Shown here one piece after another: positions 1 through 9,300 of a stretch of DNA of 64,000 nt (its first letter is position 1; each line of letters begins with the position of its first letter). This DNA comes from Pelecanus crispus. Lineage: Eukaryota; Chordata; Aves; Pelecaniformes; Pelecanidae. The notes below the pieces were generated by a model, which was not told where the DNA came from, searched no databases, and saw only the letters and a list, made by a program, of their open reading frames with translations. The stretch is from assembly GCF_030463565.1 (NCBI RefSeq), contig NC_134654.1, positions 15,640,202-15,704,201 on the forward strand. Reading direction: 5' to 3'. Both the position numbers and the translations under genes were made by a program.

Positions 1-1
1 A

Positions 2-250
2 TCTGCCAATCGAGCTGGCCCTGCACAGTCAAAACTTTTACATACTGTAGAAGGAGATAAAGTCCCTGTAGGACACATAAAAAATATGCTGGGGAAGACA
101 GTCTGGGTTACCTCCCCCTTGGGCAAAGGCAAACCCATTTGTGGGATTGCTTTTGCTCAAGGACCTGGGTGCACTTGGTGGGTAATGCGAGAGGATGGGC
201 AAGTCCAATGTGTACCTCAAGGGGATTTGATTTTGGGTGAAAATAGCTAA
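2..250 (+). pseudogene. Endogenous retrovirus pol, 3' end (integrase C-terminal region), truncated by the window edge
   Basis: An open frame runs from the first bases of the window to a TAA at 248-250, about 82 codons. It includes GDKV, a CTWW pair and a closing VPQGDLIL-like segment, which fits the beta-strand-rich DNA-binding end of a retroviral integrase. The assignment rests mainly on context: the frame is followed by a purine tract and an LTR on the same strand, with no room for a normal env gene. That agrees with the ERVL class, in which pol is the last gene. No stop or frameshift interrupts the visible part, but the rest of the element lies outside the window, so coding capacity cannot be judged. 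An unrelated retroelement protein is the main alternative. It lies antisense to the TMEM220 exons further right. Confidence 0.7.
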
Positions 251-648
251 TGAGCTGAATTGTATGATGTTAATTGCTATATAATACTGTACGTCATCTC
301 TTTTATGGTTGCTATATGCCACATCAATGGTATTACAGTAAGAATTGCCCGGCTTCATGAAAATGAACTTTGATGAAACCATGTTGGAATGAGAACTGAC
401 TTCAGCATGCAACAGTCCAACACCGTACACCACCTCTCCTGCTCTGAAAGACTGTGATGACCAATGGAACCCAAAGTCATGGACTAAATGAACTCAATGG
501 ACATTTTAGAGGGATGGCCCATAGACGAAGGGAATGATACCTGTGTGTATATATCAAGACAGGGAAAGTGGTGGTGATTAATTAGAATGCATTGGAAAGG
601 GGTAGGACCTGTGCATGACGTAGATGGTATAGAATAAGGGATGGATAC
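251..648 (+). mobile_element. ERV 3' untranslated region with polypurine tract
   Basis: About 400 bases separate the pol stop codon from the LTR. No long frame is present on the + strand. The last bases before the LTR (about 631-648, AGAATAAGGGATGGATA) are purine-rich and sit where the plus-strand primer, the polypurine tract, is expected. The antisense frames here have no recognisable content. No env-like sequence was recognised. Confidence 0.7.
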
Positions 649-1214
649 TGTCCTGGTTTTGGCTGGGATAGAGTTAATTTTCTTCCTAGTAGCATAGTGC
701 TGTGTTTTGGATTTAGTAGGAGAAGAATGTTGATGATAACACACTGATGGTTTAGGTGTTGCTAAGTACTGCTTATGCTAGTCAAGGACGTTTCAGCTTC
801 CCATGCTCTGCCAGGTGCACAAGAAACTGGGAGGGGACACAGACAGAATAGTTGATCCAAACTGACCAAAGGGCTATTCCATACCATATTACATCATGCT
901 CAGTATATAAGCTGCGGGGAATTGGCCGGGGAGCAGCGATTGCTGCTTGGGAACTGTCTGGGTATTGGTCGGCAGGTGGTGAGCAATTGCATTGTGCATC
1001 ACTTGCTTTGTATGTTATTATTGTTATCATTATCACATTGTTCTTATTATCATTACTGTTTTACTTTATTTCAATTATTAAACTGTTCTTATCTCAACGC
1101 AGGATTTTTTCTTCACTCTTACTCCACTGATTCTCTCCCCCATCCCATCAGGGTAGGGGGAGTGAGCAAGTGGCTGCGTGGTGCTTAGTTGCTGGCTGGG
1201 GCGAAACCATGACA
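649..1214 (+). mobile_element. ERVL-type LTR (3' LTR of the element at the left edge)
   Basis: The LTR starts TGTCCTGG and ends CCATGACA, so it has TG...CA termini and is 566 bp long. It carries a TATA-like CAGTATATAAGC at about 901-913, an ATTAAA poly(A) signal at 1077-1082, and an AT-rich stretch between them that belongs to R. These divide it into U3, R and U5. The same sequence occurs in reverse at 52311-52864, which independently fixes both ends. From memory, LTRs of this sequence type (ERVL class) are abundant in neoavian birds; that family name is an inference. Pol and a purine tract precede it, so this is the 3' LTR of a longer insertion whose 5' part is off the window. Confidence 0.9.
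901..913 (+). promoter_or_regulatory. TATA box of the ERV LTR
   Basis: CAGTATATAAGC is shared with the solo LTR near 52600 (reverse strand) and lies about 170 bp upstream of the LTR's ATTAAA poly(A) signal. Transcription would start about 25-30 bp downstream if the LTR is active. Confidence 0.6.
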
Positions 1215-2560
1215 TAATGTCTACACCAGAACCATGTTCAGAGCATGCTCCCAGGCTTGTGCTCTACTCAGGCTTTGAACACTGGAATCAGGTTGCAAAG
1301 GTAAGACCATCCCAGCAGCAGGCCTTTATGCAAGGCTCCTCCGTTCACCTGCAGCACACCCAACCATGAGCACTAAACCAGTGACCAGCTTTTGTAGAAG
1401 CAGGTCCCAAAGCTTTTTTCCCTAGAAAGGTAGTATGACATGTTTCCACATGGCCTGATCTTAATCTGTGATTCAATTAAAAAACCCTTTCAGGGACAAA
1501 ATTTGAGCAGAGACTCTGTTCTGCACACCAATATCATACCTGTTATTGAAGGGTTAATGCTGACAAGCAACGTCAGGGCAGCTGGCACTAAGTAGACAAC
1601 CTGTTAATGAAACATAAATCTACTCTGTATCAAACTTATCAAGATAAGGAAGCAGAAGCACCTATCCACATCAGTGCTTCTCCGCTTCACAGCAGTTTGT
1701 CAGATGTGCGGAACAGCTGCCAATATCTCACCCTCTGGTACTCCCTGGCACTGGCAGTGCTCATCTTTACCATCACGACCCAAAATCCTGGACCATCAGC
1801 TGAGTGCCAGCCCTTGTTCCTCAGCTTCCAGGTTACTGGTCCTCGCTGCCCAACCAGCCTGCTCCAGAGCCCCTTGCACTGCATCTTGATTCCCCAGGGA
1901 AAGCCGTACAGGACACCCCCTCCCTCTGGGCCTCCCAAACCCTCCACCTGTACTGGGCGGCTCCCCTGGGAGCAGAAGCACCCTTTGCTGCTGCAGCCCA
2001 GCCCTGCTGCCATCAGCTGGGCTTACCCACACAAGGGATGTCCCCCTGCACAAGGGACGTGCAGGGGACAGCCCCTGCCCACCCAGCAGCTCCTGTCACA
2101 TACAGAGACATTCCCCCTTGCCCCTCAGCTCCAAGCCCTGTGCACACCAGGCCAGGGCCACCACACTGTTCATGTGGCTGAGAAGGGCTGGCAAAGTGGA
2201 CAGAGAAGAGAGTTTCTCTCTAGATTTCCCTTCGAGACCAAGGAAGTGCTGCTGAGCTGAGCAGCAACAGAAGGCAGTCAAGCTGGTGATTCAAGGCAAG
2301 CAGAGGTGGCGATGGAGACAGGAGGCCGCCCGGTCAGGGGCTTTTGGATGCAGGACAGGAGGAACAAGAGCAGTTTGGTGTGTTCTGCACACAGAACCAA
2401 TGCTCTGCAGGGGGCAGGTGCAAATCTGGGGTGAAATAAGGAAGATCCTGGAAGCACTGTCGGATTTCAGCCGTCGCTGCCGTAGAGAGATTGTTTTCCC
2501 AGCGCCTGCTTGCTTCTCAGCTAAAAGCAGGAAGCAGGTTTCCTCCGGTGGCCCCGGTTC
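1215..2560. other. Presumed TMEM220 intron 2; no gene recognised
   Basis: There is no recognisable exon here. Overlapping frames on both strands at 1607-2281 are proline- or glycine-rich, have no family features and shadow each other, so they are not called as genes. The next TMEM220 exon, expected on the - strand to encode a transmembrane segment following the NDPD motif, was not seen between here and the left edge. Confidence 0.6.
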
Positions 2561-2667
2561 GGACCAGGCGTCGGGCGGATGGGTGCAGCGGAGCGGGGCT
2601 GGGGCCACCAGGACACCTGGGGAAGGCGCCGGAAGGCGGAGCCGCAGGAAAAGGGCCGCCCCCGGAG

Positions 2668-2706
2668 CCTGCCCCCGGCGCCTGCCCCCGGCGCCTGCCC
2701 CCGGCG
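2668..2706. repeat. 13-bp GC minisatellite, three perfect units
   Basis: CCTGCCCCCGGCG is repeated three times without change, with degenerate copies on both sides (about 2655-2719). It lies in TMEM220 intron 2, 41 bp beyond the microexon donor. The - strand (the RNA-sense strand of TMEM220) carries runs of four to five G and could form a quadruplex. Confidence 0.9.
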
Positions 2707-2752
2707 CCCGCCCCGCTCCAGCTGCCCGGCGGGAAGGGCAGTCCGTACTCAC

Positions 2753-2782
2753 TGTCCACAGAGCGGCGTCGGGGTCGTTCAC
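2753..2782 (-). CDS. TMEM220: TMEM220 coding exon 2 (30-nt microexon)
   Basis: On the - strand an acceptor CGCTGCAG (2790-2783) is followed by 30 nt encoding VNDPDAALWT, then a consensus donor GTGAGT (2752-2747). Joined to exon 1 it gives ...AAAVQ-VNDPDAALW, which matches the conserved VQVNDPDxxLW signature of TMEM220. The exon is exactly 10 codons and in phase 0 at both ends, so skipping it would keep the frame but remove the NDPD motif. The intron between exons 1 and 2 is only 141 bp and GC-rich. The next exon was not found in the window. Confidence 0.92.
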
Positions 2783-2923
2783 CTGCAGCGAGGAGGCGCG
2801 CACTGAGACCCTGCAGCCGCCGCCCCGGCCGGGGCCGCGCTCCGCGGGAGGGGACCGGAGGGGAGGGGAGTAGGGCAGGGCGGGGCCGCTTGCCGTCCCC
2901 AGCCCGGGAGGCCCCGCCCTCAC

Positions 2924-3010
2924 CTGCACAGCGGCCGCCAGCCCGAAGAAGGCGGCCATGAGGAGGTTGCAGAGCCGCCACAGCCACCCCGCTACCCGCC
3001 CGCCCGCCAT
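2924..3010 (-). CDS. TMEM220: TMEM220 coding exon 1
   Basis: TMEM220 is a small multi-pass membrane protein of poorly understood function. Reading leftward from the ATG at 3010-3008, which has a good Kozak context (GGCCATGG), the exon encodes 29 residues. They include LWRLCNLLMAAFFGLAA, which matches the conserved start of vertebrate TMEM220 and forms the first membrane helix. The exon ends CAG|GTGAGG, with the donor at 2923-2918, in phase 0. An in-frame GTG just upstream is not needed; the ATG is the likelier start. The gene runs away from MAP2K4, and the two promoters are about 9 kb apart. Upstream on the mRNA is a GGAGGC hexamer repeat in the presumed 5' UTR. Confidence 0.93.
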
Positions 3011-3020
3011 GGCCGGCACC

Positions 3021-3053
3021 GCCTCCGCCTCCGCCTCCGCCTCCGCCTCCGCC
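3021..3053. repeat. GCCTCC hexamer repeat in the TMEM220 5' UTR
   Basis: Five perfect GCCTCC units plus a partial one begin 10 bp upstream of the TMEM220 ATG. In the transcript sense this reads GGAGGC repeated, a purine-rich, potentially structured leader that is likely to vary in length between individuals. Confidence 0.9.
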
Positions 3054-3240
3054 AGGGCAGGAAGCCGCCACGGGGGAGGGGCGGGGCTTCCGGGGCGGGG
3101 CCACGGGGGGGGCGGAACGGCCCAGTGCCCGCCCCCCGCGCGGCGGCACCAGCCGCTCCGTGCGCCGGGCTGGGGTGCGGTCCCCCGCGGGGGGGGTGGG
3201 GGTCGCTGCAGACTGGGGTGCAGCGGGGATGCCAGGGATG

Positions 3241-4230
3241 GTCAGCGCTGGCTATTCACAGTTACTGATTTTTTAGAGAGGTTTGAAAAACGCTTGTTTT
3301 CAAAATCGAGCCAAAATCCAGAATTGTGCGGCGCTAGTTACAATATGCATATTCCAGTAATTACAGGAAATCAAGGGTTCTCCTGTCTTTCAGCGGTTGT
3401 ATCACTGAACACGAGCCAGTCCGCACATAAACAGGTCATCCATCAAAGAGCTCCTGTGGCAAAGAAGTCCAAGTACATTCTGGGCTCCATGCAGAGAAGC
3501 ATGAGCAGCTCATTTCAGGGAGTTATTCCCTCTTTGACTCGGTGATGGTGTACCTGCAACTTTCAGTTCTGTCCAAGGTCCCCAGTGAGGAAGGATATGG
3601 AAGACCCGATTGGGGTCCTGCAGACGATGGCCAGGATGGTCAGGAGTCCAGAGAACGTGGCCTTTGAGCAGAAGTGGGCAAAGAGGAAGCAAAATCCACT
3701 AATAACGTGTAACCACCTGTGGGGTGGCTGCAGAGATGACAGAGCCATATTTTCCTTGCTAGCTACCAAGGGGCATTGGCCACAAATGGTGGCTTGGAAG
3801 GTTTTGACTGGGAAACATCCTCATCAAGAGGGTCATGCAGCCTGCAATAGGTGACACAGGCAGGCTGTGTGATCTCCATCCTTGGATATTTCCATGGCTT
3901 ACCTAGACAAAGCCATGGCTTACCTGATCTGATGTTGTGACAACCTTGCTTCAGTTGGGCTGTTGGACACGAGACCTCCAGCCATGCCTTCATAGCAACA
4001 TTTCCACATTTCTGTGATAACTCATGTACCTGAAAGAGAATTAGATCTTTGTCTCAGTGAATACACATGAACAAACTTGTACAGTAAAACTGGCAAGTAG
4101 TTATGTAAAAGTATAAACCCCTCAAGAGAGGCCCTGCAGTCCCTGCCTGAGCTGTTGTAGGACCACCCATCTCCAGCTCAGCCACAGCTTTGCCTGTGTT
4201 TGCCCATGGAGCCTGTTGATCAAGTCCTTG
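3241..4230. other. Intergenic sequence between TMEM220 and MAP2K4
   Basis: This is mixed-composition sequence without a recognised gene or repeat. An 89-codon + frame at 3585-3854 and its antisense shadows have no recognisable family features. Distal promoter elements of TMEM220 could be here but none can be identified by eye. Confidence 0.5.
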
Positions 4231-4235
4231 ACCCA

Positions 4236-4440
4236 TGGGCTGACTTCCCAGCTTGACCTCAGATGTGCCTCATCACCGTGGATCTCACCAGCCATCACTG
4301 GGCTATGTCTGATGCTGGTTACCCTCACCAGGCCTGATCCTGCCCCTGACCTATAGGTTGACTTCCCAGCTTGACCTCAGGCTTGCCTTGTCTCCATGAA
4401 TTTGGCTGGTGATCTGGGCTCTCAGTTGGATGTGACTTCA
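4236..4440. repeat. Diverged two-copy direct repeat, period 118 bp
   Basis: TGACTTCCCAGCTTGACCTCAG occurs at 4241 and again at 4359, each followed by a similar GTGCCT/TTGCCT...CATGAA/GTGGAT...CTGG stretch. The period is 118 bp and the copies have drifted. A looser match to the same motif (GACTTGACCTAAACTCAGGCCTGCCTCATTGC) lies near 9780, so this may be part of a dispersed repeat family rather than a purely local duplication. I cannot name the family. Confidence 0.6.
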
Positions 4441-7400
4441 GTCCCTGGGTCTGCACTGCTTGCCCTGTGCCGGTGTGGTGGAACGGGCATTGCCCATGCT
4501 CTGTTGGCCATGATGTCCCTCCCAGTGCCTGTCCCTTAGGGAGCAGCCGGCCCTTGCTGCTCCATGATGAGCTCCTTGACCGAGTTCAGTACATGTGTGC
4601 CAGTGGCCAGGGAGGGCAGGAAGGAACTGTCAGGGTAGCAGGGGAGGGCTGGAGTGCAGAGCCCTGGCTCAGACTGGTTGAGGTTGAGACGGCTGTGCAG
4701 CTGCACCATCAGTCACCACAGTGGGCTGATGGGTGCTTGGGCACGACTGAGCTCGGAGACTTCCCAGGGAGGGGTTAGGAATAGCTGTGGCTGGCAGTAC
4801 AGCTTCAGATCAAACTGCTAGTGGTGACACTGCCAGGCAGGGACCACTGCTGTTTTGAGGGATACCTCCAAGGTCAGGCAGGACTATACAAGACTAAGAT
4901 ACTCACTTTTCAGCATAGGCAAGGCAAAATAAGGAACTACTGCCAATCCTGCAGTCTGTGTCAAAACTATGAATGGTGAGGTTTCCACTGAATTTCTGTC
5001 CAGTCTGTCCTCATAGTCAAGAACCATCCTGTTTAGTTGCAAAGGACACTGTGAGCCCGCCTCTACATCCAAACTATGTGTGAGAGATTCATGTTTGTTA
5101 TAGTTAACTTTGGTGGTAGGTATCTGAAAGGTTTTTTTCTGTACCGTAGAAATAACTAAGCTGATTGAGAGCTCACATGGCAGAAGAGAAGGAACCGTCT
5201 CCAGAAAGGCCTCCTGTTACACAGCAAGAGTGAGCACCAGCTCCAAGGATCCCCAGTGATCTTGTTACAAGAGTCTTCTGTCTCCCAAGGGCCATGAACA
5301 GATGTGGCACTGGGTGTCACAGCTATGCCAGGGCTTGGAAATTTGGTGATATTGAAGAACCGCAGGTGTAGGGGATGAATAGTGAGTCAGGGATGAAGGG
5401 ATTTCTTTCTTTTCCTTGCCAAGAGATTGGAATTTAGATGGAAATTTTTCTAATGACTCAATGCTCTAGGATTAGTTTTGTATTTAAGAAGAGATTCAGT
5501 CTTTTTGTGTTGTCTGGAAAACAAAAAGGATATTGCTCAGAAGAATAGTAGTGCCTCATCATTCACTGATCATTTGTGACCAAAAGTGATAATTAGTGAT
5601 GAACTGAAAGTGGGCCCTTTAGAAATGTTATCCCTACCATACCCATCTACCAAACTGGAGTCTCTGTCAGATCATTTCTCCCACTGATTTCAGTAACAGT
5701 GTAATACAGTCCCCTCAGCCCCCAACAGAATTACGTCTTGCTGAACTGTTATGCAGAGGACATGTGAATGTGTCCACATTTGTGGAGAGGATTAATACTC
5801 ATCTTCTCCTGTCATTTTTAACTGAGCCTTTCCTTGAGCAGGTTATGAAAGATGAAATTACTTCAGACAAAGTCACAGAGAAGTAAGAGCTGTCTTTGTA
5901 AATGGCTGCCATTGTTACAGGTCCACTGAGTAGGCTTTATGGTTCATAATAATTGTGTTATTCTGTACACTAATCAACTGATGGCAGCTGCAGGCAGAAC
6001 AGCAGGCAATGTGCACTATAACTAAATCCCTCCCGACATTTAAATTGATTCACATTCCCATCCCGAAGCCCAGGAAAATTAAACCACTCTCTACAGGCAC
6101 CCTTAAGAGTACGACTTTCCTATTCACAAGCACTCCGGGAAGGGACTACAAATGCTTAAAGGAAAGCTGGGGAACTACATTCCACACTTTGTTCTCCTCT
6201 TACCAAACCCAGCTTGATGCATGGATTAGCAAGAGCAACAATCCAAATGTCCCTGCAATTTCTCAGTATGTCCCCATGGAGCTGCACTCCATCCCTGAGG
6301 CACATGAACTACATCATACTCCTGGTTTGAGTTTTTTAAGAGGGCAGGACCTCACTGGAGAACACTCAGCGATGTTTGTCGTTCTGGTGTAACCTCCATC
6401 CCCAGATCTTCAGTCCCTTCCCCTCATCTCAGAAGGAGCAGTGCTCTAGTAATGAGCCTAGTAATATGCTTTAGTAATGAATAATTTTCCTGCTTTGTTT
6501 CCAGGTCCAGGATAGGCTTTTGAATATATTTTCTAAGGGAGGGGAGGTATCTTGGGCTAGAAAATGGCAATGTCAAGGATTAAAAAGTAACAGTGGTGTT
6601 ATTAAGAATAAGAGAAAAGAATGTAAGAGACAGTGTGTCTTTTATTAGAGTAATTTATATGATAGGAAAATAAAAGCAGAGAAGCTTCTCAGGCACACCA
6701 GCTCTTCTTCGTGTGGGAAACAAAATTATGAATTACTGTCCATTTTTTCCAACCGTATTAGCTGATCTTGCAAAAAGAAAATTCAGCTGGGATGAACTCT
6801 ATGACTCTTTCATTTGTCCAGTCCCAAGCTATTGCACAAACCTACACAGCCCGCCTGGTTTCTGTGCCCCAGCTGGGCTGCTCTTTGCCACATCATGGGT
6901 GGCAAACAGGTGGGCTGCAGGTCCAGAGGCGAGACTGCAGCTTCTACAGAGCAGTTAGGAGACACTAGTGGAGACTGGGAGAGAGGCAGAGAAACAGACG
7001 AACAGGGCCCTGCATGGGGTGAGACAGGACTTCTGCCGAAGGGAAGGGGCTGCTGCACTGGCAGAAAGCAGCTTCTCCTGGGCACTTGGGAGAGATGGCA
7101 TGGAGGGTTTGGCAACCCCGTAAACAAGCAAAGTTCAGTGACACAAGAGCAAAAGAGGCCCCCCAAAGGCCTGTCTGTCTCTTGTGAGGATAGGGTGGGA
7201 AGGAGGGGATTGGTGTACCAACTGTGGCGTCTGAATCTGTCTCGTTCTTTGCTGCTCTAATTCAAAAGCAATCGGGCTGTAGTGCTTACTGCAAAGAAAA
7301 GGTCGAGGCTGTTCACCTTGAAGCTTTACCAACTCTCACAAGCACCTCCTGTACCCACCCCCCCGCTGTGGACAGCGAGTCTTCAGCAATACTGCTTTCT

Positions 7401-8204
7401 CCCATAAGAGGGAGGCCAAGAACATTTAGTGCCCTTGAGTATAATTTGAGCTACTCGAAAATTAGTTCCTCAATATTAGATAAAACATCTTCCCTCCTTT
7501 TGCCTCTCTGGAGTCTGCTACTTAGCCCATAGAAGCCCAAACTTATCTTCAGTTCGGCAACTCTGCCTGTAAAGGAAAGAGGCTTTCAAATGAGAATGCT
7601 GCAGAGATGGACCCGGTAGCCAAGCTGTGATATTGGGAAAGCCAGGCTGTTTCCCAAGAGCCTGTACCAGAGATGTTACTGAAACATTGCCATAGTCACC
7701 CATTCCAGTGACCCACTCCATAATAGCACTCATCCTTGTGGACACAGATGACGCTGCCATGAATGACCATAGATCGGTTTTGATCAGATCAAAACTGGTT
7801 AAGAGGCTCCGGGTAGACAGGTGAAGGGCTCGGGGGCTTTGGTGTGTTCCTGGTCCCAGGACCCTGACTGTAATTCAAATAGGGACATCTGGAGACAAAT
7901 GTACTGTTGATATTTCCAAAAGGGCTTTGGTTTTAGTTGTCTTAACTGGTGGGTCAGGTGCCAGGAGCAGGAAAGGATGGAGCCCACCTTACTGAGAAGG
8001 GGAGGACCCCCATGTTCACTGACTTACTAACTTCAGGGGACACATGTCTAAAGTGTTCAATAGATTCACCTCCTTCTTGTCCTTATTATAATCCTATATT
8101 AGCCTTCTTGCTACCTCATTAGTTTTATAGAGCTCACCCAAATTGATCTTGTTTATGCTTTGTCAGCTGCTTTCTTTAATCGTAATTTAAAGTCTTCCTC
8201 AATT
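4441..8204. other. Intergenic sequence, no gene recognised
   Basis: The longest frames are 127 codons at 6009-6392 (+) and 148 codons at 6814-7260 (+). The second is mirrored by antisense frames of similar length, and neither shows domains, splice context or a recognisable protein. No promoter-like CpG island is present. I see no firm feature. Confidence 0.5.
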
Positions 8205-9300
8205 CCCAAAAAAAGTGCTGGAACAACTCATTAAACAAGGCATTTGTATGCACCTAGAGTACAACAAGGGGATGGACAACAGCCACCGTGAACTCATCAG
8301 GAACAAATGTTGACAAACCAGTCTGATGTCCTGGTGTGGCACAATTTTTTAGGCATAAAGTGAAAAGTAGCCGCTGTCATGTATGTTGACTTTCGGAAGG
8401 TTTTTAACACTGGCTGTCCTGACCCTCTCTTAAGAAGACAAGACCACATGGTAAGTGCAAAACTGGTGAGATAATTGTTCCTCAAGTGCTAATTATCAGT
8501 GGTTGTCAAAATGGAAGGACATATTGAAGGGATTTTTACAGGGGCCCATTCCGATGCCAGATCTTTTTAATTGCTTCAGTTAACAGCCTGGATGATTAAC
8601 ACCCATGAGTGCCTTATTAAACCTGCAAATTACGCCAGGCTGTGAAGGACAGCAAAGACAACAGAATTCAGCACTAGACTGACAAATGGGAGAAATGGGC
8701 TGAAACCTATAGGGCAAAATTCAACAGGTACAACTTTGAGCATTACCTTTATGAACAGTGAGCAACACAAATACAAGTGAGGGAACAGCTGGGTGGATGC
8801 AGTTTTTGAAAAAAGGGTCCAAGGTATAATGGAGAGCAAACTGAACATCAGCAACGGAAAAGGCAAATACCACTCTGGCATGTATGAGCCAGGAGTATGG
8901 CCTCCAAGACAAGCTGGAGTAATACGCCTAGCTAGGGACACTGTACTTCAAAAAATGCAGATCAACAGAAAAAAAGTCAAAGGAGGTCAGTGAGGGTGCT
9001 GGGAGGCACAGAAAACATGAAGAAAGGCTGAAAGAACTGAGTTGATGTAGTCTGTAGAAGAGAAAGCCAGAGCAAGGAGGGGAAGGGAAACATTACAGTC
9101 ATCAAGTGCCTAAGAAGTCATTTCAAAGAAGGCCATGGCCATAGCAAACAGGACAGGATATAAAGGATTTCAGCTCAGACAAAAAAGCTTAAGTTAGGCT
9201 TTCAGATACTGTCAGACCAGATTACTGGGAGATGGTGCAATCTCCATCACTGGAGGTCTTTAAGAACAGATTTCACAAACATCTGTCAGGACAGTTATTG
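8205..9300 (+). mobile_element. Old CR1 LINE fragment (3' part of reverse transcriptase and 3' region)
   Basis: The sense strand shows a decayed reverse-transcriptase segment near 8375-8440 (translating roughly to YVDFRKVFNTGCPDPL, the F-x-K-x-F-D-T region of CR1). It continues to GAAAGGCTGAAAGAACTG (about 9022) and CATCACTGGAGGTCTTTAAGAACAGATTTCACAAACA, both characteristic of the CR1 3' half. Many stops and indels show it is long dead. The terminal octamer repeats are not recognisable, so the end is approximate. It is more diverged than the other CR1 copies here and probably belongs to an older subfamily. Confidence 0.78.

Larger units (their letters stand above)
2560..3240 (-). promoter_or_regulatory. 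TMEM220: CpG-island promoter region of TMEM220
   Basis: The segment is very GC-rich with dense CpG and spans both TMEM220 exons and the sequence upstream of them. Two GC boxes (GGGGCGGGGC type) lie at 3078-3087 and 3092-3101, about 70-90 bp upstream of the TMEM220 ATG on the - strand. No TATA box is evident, as expected for a housekeeping CpG-island promoter. The island ends near 3240, where ordinary AT-richer sequence resumes. The transcription start is not defined by the sequence. Confidence 0.75.

Noticed and set aside
2291-3019. 242-codon - strand frame treated as one protein
   Set aside because: Only its two short parts that match TMEM220 are exons. Consensus donor and acceptor sites remove the rest as introns.
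6009-6392. 127-codon + strand frame in the intergenic region
   Set aside because: The protein is not recognisable, there is no promoter or splice signal to support it, and the length is not unusual for a 9-kb stretch read in six frames.
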